Source: Amarolinea aalborgensis
GTDB taxonomy: Bacteria; Chloroflexota; Anaerolineae; SSC4; Amarolineaceae
NCBI RefSeq assembly: GCF_900491745.1
Contig: NZ_UETR01000001.1
Location: 124,001 to 188,000, forward strand
Length of the DNA stretch: 64,000 bases
Direction: 5' to 3'
Shown here: positions 8,101 through 16,610 of the stretch, piece by piece
Layout of the letters: every line of letters begins with the position of its first letter
Numbering within the stretch: the first letter of the stretch is position 1
Made by a program: the position numbers and the translations under genes
The notes under the pieces: model-generated
Seen by the model: only the letters and a program-made list of their open reading frames with translations
Told to the model about the DNA's origin: nothing
The model's database searches: none

Positions 8101-11048
8101 AGTTCCCATGCCGAGCCTGTCCAACGCCACAGCTTGGCTTGGTTGCCTCCTACGCCGGTGCCGACGTAGAGGCTGCCGGCGTAGGAGGCCGCCGCGCGCA
8201 CAGGATTGGAAGCCTCGGGTGGAGAACCAACCGTTTGCCAATCAGCATCACCGTACCGATGGTAGACCTCCCCGGCTGGTGATCCGTTGACGGCATACAG
8301 CGCACCGTCATGCACCGCGAAGTCTTCGATTCCCGCGTACCCCCCACTTGCTGGCCCCGTGAAATCCGCGACGAAGTTGGTGCCATCGTAATAATACAAA
8401 CGCACGTGAGGTGTACCCATTTCGCCGATGCGCGTCCCGATGTACAGCCTGCCGTTGAAGGCCTTCAGCGCCTCAACCATCTGGATGTCAGTGCCTGTTC
8501 TGGCCGCGAGATTGAGATCAGTCCAGTGATTGCCATCATACTCGAACAGCCGGCCATTGCCTTGGCCAGTATTGCCCCCCGCGTAGAGCTTGCCGGCATA
8601 CACTTCCAGTGCTTTGAGTTCACTTACCGGAGCTTCATAGCTCAGTTGCCAGGTGACCGGTGTCGGAACCGATGTTGCGGTAGGCGTCGGGGTTGCACTT
8701 GGTGTGAGCGTTGCTATAGGCGTTGGTGTACTGGTCGGCGTCACGGTTGGTGTTGTAGTGGCACTCCCTGTGGCAATCCAACGCTTGACGAAGATTTCAC
8801 CGGTTGGACTGCCCCATGCCACATAGGCCTGCCCAAGCGTATCTATAACCAGGCTGGGCGCGTTGCCGAGGCCAAGTCCATCGCCGCTGGCCGACCCGGG
8901 GCTGACTTCGACCCAGTTCGCGCCGTCGAACCGCTTAACGTAAATGCGGTCGCCTTCCTCCCAAGCCAGGAACGGGTAGCCCGTAGGATCAATGGCCAGG
9001 CTCGGCTTGCGCGAGGAGGCGCCGCTGTTACTGATGCCGCCGCCGGTGGCCGAGCCGACGCCCACTTCGGCCCAGCCTGTTGGGACGAGCCGTTTGACGT
9101 AGACTTCCCAGTTGCCGTTGTCTTGCTGGACCCAAGCGATGTAGGGCGTACCTGCGGAGTCAATGGCTACTGCTTGTTCACCAGCAGTTGAACCCGGGGG
9201 ACTTCCGTTCGCAGCGCCGCCCAGGGCCGTCCAATGATCGCCGTCAAACTGGACCAGCCAGATACTATTCCAGCAATCGCGGCTCACCTGGTAGATCGTG
9301 TCCCATGGATCGAAGGCCAACATCCCATTGCCGCCGCAACCGGAGGCTACGCCCCCGGTCCACGTCCCAGCGGCGCTGTCGAAGGCCATTGCGTAAATGC
9401 GGTCTATGCCGGAGCGATCATCGGTCCAGGCCACGTAAGGAACGCCGGCATGACTAACCGCCAGGCTGGGCGCCCAGGAGCGCGCGGGATGGTTGCTGAT
9501 GCCACCGCCAGTGGCTGACCCAGCGCCCATTTCGACCCAACCGGTCCCGTCAAACTGCCGTCCGTATACCTCGAAATTGCCAGCTGTTGTGTCGTCCCAA
9601 GCCACGTAGGGCGTGTTCGAGGCGTCCAGGGCCAGGCTCGGCGGACGCTCGCCTGATCCACCGCTGTTGTTGCTGATGCCGCCGCCGCTGGCTGCCCCGG
9701 CGCCGATTTCCTGCCAGGTCTCGCCATCAAACCAACGGCCGTAGACTTCCCAGTTGCCGGCCGTCTGATCTTGCCAGGCGACATAGGGGGCGCCGCCCGA
9801 GCTGAGAGCCAGGCTCGGCAAACGAGAAACCCCGCTGTTGTTGCTGATCCCCCCGTTGCTGGCAGAACCAGCCCCCACTTCAGTCCACTGACCGGCTGGT
9901 GGTGTGATGACAGGCAAAGGTGTAGGCGTGGGTGATGAGGTCGCCACCATGTGGTCGTAAACTTCGAATTCCCACAGAGCATAGCCCCAGCCTGAGGTTT
10001 GCCGGGCAGTACCGTACATCCTGACATAGCGTCCCGTTCCAGTGACGTTGAGGATTTGTGTACCGCCGATACCCACGATCTGGGTGTAGATGTCCTGCCA
10101 AGTCACAGCGTCCCCAGAGACCTGGATTTGATAGCTCGTGGCGTAGGCGTTTTCCCAGCGCAGGATAACCTGAGCGATGGAGTGGCTTACGCCAAGGTCA
10201 ACATAGATCCACTGTGGATCGCTCCCTGCGCTTCCCCACATGGTCTGGCGGTTGCCGTCGAACGCCTTGGCTGGCTCATAATTGATCGCCCAGGAAGAAG
10301 CATAGCCTGGTCGCCCCAGGGCCAGATTGTCTGAGGGTGGTGGCGTGGGCGTGGCCGTTGGTGTGGCAGGCGGCCCGTTGTAGATTGCGAACTCCCATAA
10401 CGAATAACCCCAACCAGTGGCGCGCTGTAACCCGTACAGACGGACATAGCGTCCGCTGGCAGACACAGCAATGCTATCCAGACCACCGTTACCATTGGTT
10501 TCGTGATAGATCTCCTGCCAGTTGACAGCATCCGGTGAGACTTCGATACGATAATCGCGGCCATAAGCCGACTCCCAATAGAGCCGAATCTCCTCAAGAT
10601 CGTAGGTGGTGCCGAGATCCACGTAGATCCATTGCGGATCGCTCGACGCCGAAGACCAACGCGATAGCCTGTCACCGTCGAAGGCGTATCCAGGAATCAG
10701 TCCCGCTTCATATGACGACGCGTGGGCGGGCTTGCCCAGGGCCAGGTTGGTACCAGGGACCGGCGTAGCAGTGACAGTTGATGTCGGCGTCGGTGTGCCA
10801 GTGGGTAGGGGTGTGACGCCGGTGATGGTCAGGTCGTGGGTTGCGTTGCTGCCGACCTCGTTGGCAGTGCCAGGCGTGACCAGGGTAAAATAGCGTCCTG
10901 CGTCGGGTGCGACAAGGGATTCGGAGGAAGGTGGTGTCTCCACTTGGGCCGCGAGAAGCGTTGATACACTGAGGAGGAGGACAACAGACAAGATCAGGAC
11001 AAGGACAATGAAGTGAAACGTCGTAGAAGCAGGTAGACTCGTTTTCAT
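5139..11048 (-). CDS. giant secreted protein: two F5/8-type C domains, propeller repeats, four cohesin-like domains, dockerins
   Basis: 1969 aa, ATG preceded by GAGG. A signal peptide is followed by two discoidin (F5/8 type C) domains at about 99-223 and 240-366 and a block of about six 60-residue repeats (consensus SLAxDxxGxPYVAW...VYVKRFDG, 383-752). Next come a propeller-like region (796-1103), a Thr/Pro linker, three cohesin-like domains (1166-1569), a carboxypeptidase-regulatory-like domain and a dockerin with two calcium loops (1670-1726). A fourth cohesin-like domain (1753-1886) precedes a terminal dockerin-like pair (1913-1969) whose first loop is degenerate. Discoidin domains usually bind carbohydrate or lipid; cohesin-dockerin pairs assemble surface complexes. 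No enzyme domain is seen, so a scaffold or adhesin role is inferred. Confidence 0.85.
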   Translation of the reverse strand: MKTSLPASTTFHFIVLVLILSVVLLLSVSTLLAAQVETPPSSESLVAPDAGRYFTLVTPGTANEVGSNATHDLTITGVTPLPTGTPTPTSTVTATPVPGTNLALGKPAHASSYEAGLIPGYAFDGDRLSRWSSASSDPQWIYVDLGTTYDLEEIRLYWESAYGRDYRIEVSPDAVNWQEIYHETNGNGGLDSIAVSASGRYVRLYGLQRATGWGYSLWEFAIYNGPPATPTATPTPPPSDNLALGRPGYASSWAINYEPAKAFDGNRQTMWGSAGSDPQWIYVDLGVSHSIAQVILRWENAYATSYQIQVSGDAVTWQDIYTQIVGIGGTQILNVTGTGRYVRMYGTARQTSGWGYALWEFEVYDHMVATSSPTPTPLPVITPPAGQWTEVGAGSASNGGISNNSGVSRLPSLALSSGGAPYVAWQDQTAGNWEVYGRWFDGETWQEIGAGAASGGGISNNSGGSGERPPSLALDASNTPYVAWDDTTAGNFEVYGRQFDGTGWVEMGAGSATGGGISNHPARSWAPSLAVSHAGVPYVAWTDDRSGIDRIYAMAFDSAAGTWTGGVASGCGGNGMLAFDPWDTIYQVSRDCWNSIWLVQFDGDHWTALGGAANGSPPGSTAGEQAVAIDSAGTPYIAWVQQDNGNWEVYVKRLVPTGWAEVGVGSATGGGISNSGASSRKPSLAIDPTGYPFLAWEEGDRIYVKRFDGANWVEVSPGSASGDGLGLGNAPSLVIDTLGQAYVAWGSPTGEIFVKRWIATGSATTTPTVTPTSTPTPIATLTPSATPTPTATSVPTPVTWQLSYEAPVSELKALEVYAGKLYAGGNTGQGNGRLFEYDGNHWTDLNLAARTGTDIQMVEALKAFNGRLYIGTRIGEMGTPHVRLYYYDGTNFVADFTGPASGGYAGIEDFAVHDGALYAVNGSPAGEVYHRYGDADWQTVGSPPEASNPVRAAASYAGSLYVGTGVGGNQAKLWRWTGSAWELTKNLTAFYGLTQDGIWSLAVGQGKLVVGLAGYGSASPLYAYDGTNWTLSYSIEGSGDARLSAINGTLWAGAKMGRAFFNEAGTWIEAGTTGEVNVFAFAEYLNAVYACTGPNGRIYRTGLPAPTPTETTTTGTPTSTPTATPTDTPTATSTWTPTPTATPTITPISSPTSSATPTATATACPTCKVDLVINPPTTTIGVGQVFTLTLQVEAGTQLVDGAAAYVDFDPTRFQVQAITPDPARLPITLQNSYDNTLGQINYSAGAFSNYPSGTFAIARVRLVAVAAAENSPFTFGTSQPRVSNATYAGGSVLRYLRGGTVTAVPVELAILPVAQTVGVGQIFSVTLQMSTGQQPVDTVATYLDFDPTKLRVTSSTPGATLPNVTTNSHDNNAGTIDYVASTASGTVQGTFTVATIYFEALDYTTSTNLTFHTVNPRRTDARLAGASVLGSTHNGAIAVRANLSVQPPAGTIGVGEVFTITFQVKAGSQPVDGAATYVDFDAAVLQVQAIVPDASKLPITLQNSYNNTLGQVNYAAGALSNFPSGTFAIASVRMVAIAEAPTTTLTFHTVTPRASDVTYAGSILGSLTGATRIVLTGTIEGHLTFQRPNPAPHPSWSVPIAFNLYAAGHPNPVMQATPTTNQSGVFTLTLGTLPGSYDACIKNRHTLQSKVPVSLTWGNNVLNLGTLKEGDADNNNVVSILDFSILATTFGKCVGAGGYDDRPDFNEDDCVTILDFSSLASNFGQMGATCGGGATQGKKLVDEPAVDRTWRPGRARTGTVDVSLLPASSTVAAGDVFTLTIQITAGAQPIDGASTYVNFDPAYLQVQAIIPDTTYLPITLVNSYDNIAGTVDYAAGTFFNFPSGTFSIAQIRVVVIASPPDVGTDLTFATVDPRKTDITYGGLSVLRNMAGATAVHSQLPTPTPTAAPGGCPDYNPPSGIGVEDIQAIVAHWGETSASPGWDARFDLDTDGKVTATDIMRVASLWGTTC

Positions 11049-11375
11049 GGGAACCTCACATTGTTGGATGGGGGCGGGCAGTTAACCGTACTCCTGTGAA
11101 TTGGATTCGTCTTCACGTACCAGGCGACTCGAAGTAACGCTGGACAGCGTCTGTAATCGCCTGGGCGGAATCGCCCGGTCAATGAGACACGAGCTTTGTG
11201 TCGCCGCGGTTGCTCGTGAACGCTGTCTCGACCCGCGCGGCCGGCGCGTCCATGTGGTGGATGGTCAGCTCAAACTGATTCTGCTGGCCCAAGATCTGGA
11301 AGCATCATCCATTATGGCACTGCCGGTTCCCCTCAACAATGATCATGCGCATGTTTGTGGCCGCCAATCGTTTCG
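11049..11375. other. 327-bp gap without a recognisable feature
   Basis: This lies between the giant secreted protein and the zinc-ribbon membrane protein. A plus-strand open frame (11101-11379) has no recognisable domain and overlaps the next gene antisense, so I treat it as non-coding. I see no convincing promoter, terminator or structured RNA. Confidence 0.5.
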
Positions 11376-11999
11376 TTAACCGTTGCTGGACGTATTGCCT
11401 GGGTTATTCCAAGGATTATCAGGGTTATGCCAGGAGTTCCAATGAGCCGCCTCCTGTTGCCGACGTTCTTCCGCTCGCCGTTCTTCCTCCAAGCGCACAG
11501 TGCCGGCCGCGATCAGACCGGCGTCCACGCGGCCGGCCGGCAATGGCTCATCGGTGCGCCATGTCCAGGTATAGCCGCACAATCTGCACTTGGCGTCAAG
11601 CGCCCTGTAATCCTCATGCCAGGTGTGCAACACCGCGTCAGGAAGGGTCAGCGTCGCCGCGAATAATTTCCCACCGGCCTCCATGAGGATAATGGTACAA
11701 GCCATCCAAATCATGAACGCGAACGCGATGAACAGTAGACAGAGATAAAGGATGACCAAGATCGTCCAGACCGGGATACCGACGAGCCACCGCACGAGCA
11801 GCGGTACATCAGGGTTCCGGGACCAGGCCAGGAAGCCCGTTGCTTCAGACCAGCCAACCGATTTGGCGCTGGTCACCTCTACCTTACAGCCGCCGCAGTT
11901 CGGACAGGGCGCGTTGGCCGGGTAGCTGATATTATCCAGGGTCTTCGAACCGATTTGGCTTCGCGTCCCCTGCGTTGTAACGGAGTTTCTTGCAGTCAT
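11376..11999 (-). CDS. zinc-ribbon membrane protein of unknown function
   Basis: 207 aa with a very strong ribosome site (AGGAGGGAGGG just before the ATG). It contains a CPNCGG knuckle near residue 33 and CRLCGYTW near residue 137, which together can form a zinc ribbon. They are separated by two adjacent hydrophobic segments, so both cysteine pairs could lie on the same side of the membrane. The C-terminal tail is rich in Glu, Arg, Asn and Trp. I do not recognise the family. It stands between secreted-protein genes, all on the same strand. Confidence 0.6.
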   Translation of the reverse strand: MTARNSVTTQGTRSQIGSKTLDNISYPANAPCPNCGGCKVEVTSAKSVGWSEATGFLAWSRNPDVPLLVRWLVGIPVWTILVILYLCLLFIAFAFMIWMACTIILMEAGGKLFAATLTLPDAVLHTWHEDYRALDAKCRLCGYTWTWRTDEPLPAGRVDAGLIAAGTVRLEEERRAEERRQQEAAHWNSWHNPDNPWNNPGNTSSNG

Positions 12000-12111
12000 G
12001 TTGCCCTCCCTCCTGAAATCACAGAGATGCGATCATTCGATTGCATCGCGACTCCAGACGCCTTTTAGTAATGTAGCGTCTGCTGCTTGCCCACCTCCGC
12101 GCCAGCCATCT

Positions 12112-13602
12112 TTACGGCGTGCAATACCAGCTCACCGCCTGCCGCCGGTCCCCCATCACCGCCCTAGGCCGCGCCTGGCTCGTCAGCTGGCACGCCGCGT
12201 CCATGTCCAAGCTACCCACCTCCGTCAAGCCGAGAAAGCACGCCCAACTCTTGGCGTCGCGCTCATTCTTGTACGCGGCATAGGCGTTCGTGCCGTAACG
12301 ATTTGTGCAATACAGGGAGTATGCTACAGGGCCTTTCAGAATCTGCAGAGTGATATGAGCCTCCTGCAAGATCTCGCGCACTCTGTCGATAGCGACGCTG
12401 CCGCAACTGGCCGTCAGTGTGATGACCTTCATCTTGGAGCCGACACCCTGTGCGATTTTTCCCAGGCAACCGAGCCCCGCATCGGTTTTTTCCAGGATCG
12501 AGGCTATTTCCGAAGCCTCGGCAAAACTCAGTGCTTCATCGAGTTGCTCGACGTACTTCTGGTTCGAACGCGCCGATCCATCGTCTCCGGTGCAACCCTG
12601 GCCTTCAACATAGGTTACCGGTTGGTACTGGTCGGTCGTCGTCAGGTGCAGACTATCGATCACGCATTGACGCGTGCCGCGGTTCAACACATCGAACTCC
12701 AGGTTTAGTGTTTCACGCCACCAGAAGTTCTTCGTATCCATCACTCGCTGTCCCATCGTGAACCGTTTCTCCCACACGGTCGTATCACCATACTGGTTTT
12801 GGCCCACGATTTTCAGCCGGGTGAAGGTTTCCCCCTGTACATTGAATCGAATTTGCCTGGAATCGAACGTCTCCTGGCGCAGCGAACGATCCGCACACCA
12901 GCCGGCGTAGCTGTCACTGCTAGACAGGCTAACGCTGTACCAGGTATAGCCGTCAGCAACCACTGGACCGTTTAGAATCCGCATCCTCGTGCCAGGTTTG
13001 ACGGTCTGCAGCTCCCTCCACGTAACGCTGGGGCCTACACGCAGGCGGGTTGTATCCGTGGCTAACGCGTTGTCGCCGGGTTTGAGCGCACCCGTTGGGA
13101 CCGGCGGATGTCCCACAGGAGTCGACGTAGGCGACGGCGTGACGTTGGGCCTCAGGGATGGCGGGCTGGTCGGGGCACGTGTGGCGGTTGGAGTTTTCTT
13201 TGAAGTAGGTTGCGGCGTCGTAGTCGGCTGTCGAGTAGCAGTGCGTGTCGGAGTAGGAGTCTGTCTGGGCGGAACGGATTCACAGACGGACACTTTCTCA
13301 ATTCGCGAGAAACTCCGCATGACCAATACGTCCGAAGGTGGAAAGAAGACCGGGTCGAAAATCCGATAATAGCCGGGGTCGAGATCGATCACCTGCTCAT
13401 AATGTAGAAAGTCTTCATCAGATAAATGGTCAAGGCGAATCACCTGGTCTGTTCCCCAAACAAACAAAGTGGGTTGGGGAACAGCTTCTATCCATCCGCA
13501 AACAGATATCTCCTGAGCGGACGTTGTCACTGATGCCACTGAAAGGCATATTGTCCACAACGCGAACGATAATATGATGTAGCGAATGATGCGGCAAGGC
13601 AT
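12112..13602 (-). CDS. secreted protein with SH3b domain
   Basis: 496 aa; ATG with AAGGA eight bases upstream. A signal peptide is followed by a short domain, a Thr/Pro-rich linker (about 117-170), a bacterial SH3 domain (TTRLRVGPSVTWRELQTVKPGTRMRIL...YAGWC, about 185-245), and a Cys-containing C-terminal region that I do not recognise. SH3b domains usually bind cell-wall or peptide ligands. The C-terminal part has conserved-looking Cys pairs (CVIDSL, CTGDD, CLGKIA, CGSVAI), suggesting a disulfide-stabilised extracellular fold. It is an independent unit among secreted-protein genes. Confidence 0.65.
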   Translation of the reverse strand: MPCRIIRYIILSFALWTICLSVASVTTSAQEISVCGWIEAVPQPTLFVWGTDQVIRLDHLSDEDFLHYEQVIDLDPGYYRIFDPVFFPPSDVLVMRSFSRIEKVSVCESVPPRQTPTPTRTATRQPTTTPQPTSKKTPTATRAPTSPPSLRPNVTPSPTSTPVGHPPVPTGALKPGDNALATDTTRLRVGPSVTWRELQTVKPGTRMRILNGPVVADGYTWYSVSLSSSDSYAGWCADRSLRQETFDSRQIRFNVQGETFTRLKIVGQNQYGDTTVWEKRFTMGQRVMDTKNFWWRETLNLEFDVLNRGTRQCVIDSLHLTTTDQYQPVTYVEGQGCTGDDGSARSNQKYVEQLDEALSFAEASEIASILEKTDAGLGCLGKIAQGVGSKMKVITLTASCGSVAIDRVREILQEAHITLQILKGPVAYSLYCTNRYGTNAYAAYKNERDAKSWACFLGLTEVGSLDMDAACQLTSQARPRAVMGDRRQAVSWYCTP

Positions 13603-13820
13603 GGTTGTGTTCCTTTATGACGACTTTGGGAAAGAACCTAACGGCCCCCGGTTCACCCGCCCGCGCGGCTCACAATACGAATTTCGGTCGTAGGAGGCAC
13701 GCAACCATCAAATTGCGCCGTCCTAGTGGAGCGAGCAGAGCGAGCGGGTCAACGTACAACCGGTTTCTAGGCCAAGTGTCCAAGTGGCCTTCGCGCTTAT
13801 TCAACCATAGGGCGGACAAC

Positions 13821-14642
13821 TTACTTCATCCGTCTGTACTCGATGGTTTGATCACCTTCTTGAAACATCAAGGTGTCACCAGATACTGCAAATCTGTACA
13901 CGGCAGCTCCAGATGAACCTTCGAACTTGATTCGATCATTTTCCGGGAAAGAGTACTTGCCACTCTGGTTCATATACTTAGGCAATATGAACGTGCCGTC
14001 TTTCAAGAATTCGATTTGCTCGGCAAAGGTAAAGAAAAGCCCAGCCTGGTCCTCTGACGTTACCCTTTCCCAGATACCCAAGAGAGACTGACTTCCGCTT
14101 GAACTGGCACGGGGAGCCTTCGTGTCCTCTGTCCGTCTGTACTCGATGGACTGATCACCTTCCTGAAACACCAGACTATTACCAGAGAGTGCAAATTTGT
14201 AGACGGCGGCACCAGATGAACCCTCAAACTTGATCCGGTCGCTTTCTAGAAAAGAGTATTTGCCACTCTGGTTCATGGACCTAGGTAAGACGAACGTCCC
14301 ATCTTTCAGGAACTCGATTCTTTCGGCAAAGGCAAAGAACAGTCCAGCTTTGTCCTCTGACGTTATTCTCTCCCAAGTTCCGATAAGAGACTGGCTTCCG
14401 CTTGGCTCGGGTGCCTGAGTCGGAACTGAAGCCGCGGTTGGCGCTGGTGTCTTTGAGGCCTCAACAACGATCTGTGTTGGAGCGACAAGCGGTTCGGGAG
14501 CATTGGTAAGCCCTGCGTTTGAGACAGGTGGCGATGGCTGCGGTACCGGAGTAGCTGGTGCGTCACAGGCGGCTAAAGATACCAAGAGCAGAGCCACGAA
14601 CATGATACTACCAAGCCGAGACAGATGCTGTAGGCGGTGCAT
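13821..14642 (-). CDS. lipoprotein with an internally duplicated domain
   Basis: 273 aa from the ATG at 14642, chosen because AAGGAGG lies five bases upstream and it begins the signal peptide; an open frame reaches 14711. The lipobox is LAAC. A Pro/Thr linker follows, then two nearly identical copies of an about 85-residue domain (both contain GTWER/GIWER, SEDxAGLFFxFAExIEFLKD, MNQSGKYSF, DRIKFEGSSGAAVY and IEYRR). The motif set resembles lipocalin-like or DUF-type beta domains that report on stress-induced lipoproteins; the function is not known. The tandem copies suggest recent duplication. Confidence 0.75.
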   Translation of the reverse strand: MHRLQHLSRLGSIMFVALLLVSLAACDAPATPVPQPSPPVSNAGLTNAPEPLVAPTQIVVEASKTPAPTAASVPTQAPEPSGSQSLIGTWERITSEDKAGLFFAFAERIEFLKDGTFVLPRSMNQSGKYSFLESDRIKFEGSSGAAVYKFALSGNSLVFQEGDQSIEYRRTEDTKAPRASSSGSQSLLGIWERVTSEDQAGLFFTFAEQIEFLKDGTFILPKYMNQSGKYSFPENDRIKFEGSSGAAVYRFAVSGDTLMFQEGDQTIEYRRMK

Positions 14643-14883
14643 GAAAACCTCCTTCGATATTCGAGATAGTTGCCACATATCTGGCGATTCGATTCTGAAC
14701 ATAACGTTCACACAACTCGCTGGCTTGACCAGCCTAACGCCTGGGGTTCACCTACGGCTGCGCCTAGAGCCTACCACGGTCCGCAGCGCGGCCGGTGCAG
14801 CCGTCAGGTGGAAGCCCGTGTGTGGCCGCGGCCCCTCGCAAGACATGCTGCACCGGCCAAGCGAAGCTCTGGCCTCACCGGCG

Positions 14884-15978
14884 TTATTTCCTGGGCGGAC
14901 AACCACCGGATGGTAGCTGCACCTCTTCGAAGATCCACTGTTGATTGCTGCCGCCATTAGGCTCCCACTGGATTATCTGAACATGACTGTTTTGGCTTCC
15001 GCCAGGCACATCCAAGACTTTGCCGGTCAGCTTCGACTGGACGACGTAACGACCATAAAGAGCGACCAATTGCCATTTTTGGTTGTCGCCGTTGTGACAA
15101 CTCCACTCGATAATCGCGACGCCGTTATCCCTGGAACCACCGGATATATCCAGGCACTTTCCGGTCTTGTAGTTGACAATCCGTACATATGACGTCCGCG
15201 ACAGCGGGTCCTTTTCTGGTAGGGTTTCCAAGACCCAGATCTGATCTTCACTCTTGGGATCTCGCGGAAGCTGAACTACGGCGGGCTTTTTCTTCAGGTC
15301 AGCGGACGGAGCGAGAGCTTTTTTGTTCGTCTGGTCGGCCGGAACGATGGCGTAGAACTTGGGCGTCGTGATTTCCCGCCAGAAGCTCACACCGTCTCCA
15401 TTCTGGACGTAGATCGGCACCTGGCTTACGTTTTGACACAGCCCGTCTGAGTAGGTGGTCCTCCATGCCTTGTTGTCGTAGCAGCCCCAGTTGGCGCTCT
15501 GCACCATCACTTCCCACTCCTTATACGTGTTGTTGTAGGCCGCACCGAAAACGAATCCGGTGTGCCCGGAAGCGACAGCTGTCTGGGACACTCTTCCATT
15601 CAACAATCGAAACGTGGTCCCGCTCTTGATGATCACGACGTCACCGGCTTGGGGCGCTTCGTTTTTGTATCGCCATGATGTGGCTACATTCAGTTTAGTT
15701 GCGCACTTGAACTGAATGTAGCCATCGTTCCAGTACTTCTGGGCTGCCAATGAGTTTGCATCGGGCCAAGCGCCATTCACTTTTGCGCCGAACTGCCGGA
15801 GGGCAACATAGGAAGCGCAGCCGCAATTCGGGGCAAGGTCACTGTTGGCACTGCACACGCCCGCTTGCGCATGCGTCGAGCGGGGGGTCAGCCATGTCAG
15901 GAACAAGCCAAGCACGAGGGCAAGCGCCAGTCGTGATAGGAACCAGAAGAACGAGAGGTGATCGCGCTGATGAGTCAT
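14884..15978 (-). CDS. secreted CHAP-like domain and ricin B lectin protein
   Basis: 364 aa from ATG 15978 (GGAGG upstream); an open frame reaches 16002. After a signal peptide (ending THAQA) comes a segment NCGCASYVALRQFG...QAGDVVIIKSG...ASGHTGFVFG, which matches the Cys, central Asp and His arrangement of CHAP amidase/peptidase domains. The C-terminal third (SYVRIVNYKTGKCLDISGGS...NQKWQL...NQQWIF) is a ricin-type beta-trefoil lectin with two clear QxW repeats. Likely a secreted peptidoglycan- or polysaccharide-directed hydrolase targeted by the lectin; activity is an inference. Confidence 0.75.
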   Translation of the reverse strand: MTHQRDHLSFFWFLSRLALALVLGLFLTWLTPRSTHAQAGVCSANSDLAPNCGCASYVALRQFGAKVNGAWPDANSLAAQKYWNDGYIQFKCATKLNVATSWRYKNEAPQAGDVVIIKSGTTFRLLNGRVSQTAVASGHTGFVFGAAYNNTYKEWEVMVQSANWGCYDNKAWRTTYSDGLCQNVSQVPIYVQNGDGVSFWREITTPKFYAIVPADQTNKKALAPSADLKKKPAVVQLPRDPKSEDQIWVLETLPEKDPLSRTSYVRIVNYKTGKCLDISGGSRDNGVAIIEWSCHNGDNQKWQLVALYGRYVVQSKLTGKVLDVPGGSQNSHVQIIQWEPNGGSNQQWIFEEVQLPSGGCPPRK

Positions 15979-16126
15979 GGTATCCTCCACTTGAGCAAGC
16001 ATAGGAACAAGTCAATTCGTCCCCGCTGGCTTGGGGTAGTACCCCGCTAAACCGTAGTGGGGGACGAAATTTGGAAAAAGTGAAACCACTGGCACATTCA
16101 AGTAGGAAACAAACCAAGCTTAAGAA

Positions 16127-16410
16127 ATGCCAATGGATCCACAATAGGTGTTTTGCCCGAATTTGGTGTGTCCGGCAAGAGGCCGGTACGGGCAAGGCAA
16201 TATCGGCATCATAGCCGAAAAGAACAACGCTACATTTGTCGTATTTGCAGGCAAATGTTGGCGGCGAGCAAGGGTACGGTACTCTACCGGTTGCGTAAGG
16301 TTGCCGAGGTCGTAAGCCTGGCAATCACCTTGCTGGCGTACGGTTGTCAGGTGCAGGCGATCGTCATGTGTTTGGCTTGGATGAGCGCACTGTCCAGGAC
16401 TGGCCACGTC
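16127..16410 (+). pseudogene. decayed IS1-like (zinc ribbon plus HTH) transposase
   Basis: Three segments in different frames together read like the N-terminus of a transposase. From ATG 16127, after an in-frame TAG at 16145, comes FCPNLVCPARGRYGQGNIGI. The next frame has HSRKEQRYICRICRQ with TKG/SKGTVLYRLR and TLLAYGCQVQAIV. The third frame has FGLDERTVQDWPRRAG. The order (zinc ribbon, KGT-YRLR, HTH, GLDERTV-W) is that of a widespread short transposase family in Chloroflexota and cyanobacteria. One stop codon and two frameshifts show it is dead, and the rest of the gene is missing. It fills most of the gap 15979-16610. Confidence 0.65.
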
Positions 16411-16610
16411 GCGCCGGATCACGTCGGCGATTCTTTCTTTGGGATAGAGGCCGGATAGGGTCGTCTTGTAATATATCGTTTCCTCCCTCGACGTCATAGA
16501 CGTTGATCCGGGCCAGTCCCTTCTGATGCTGGTTGACGCAGTGCCGCGGGTAATGCATAGGATGATGATAGTCGAGAAGGGTGCTGAGCGAAAGAGGGAA
16601 AACCCATCAA

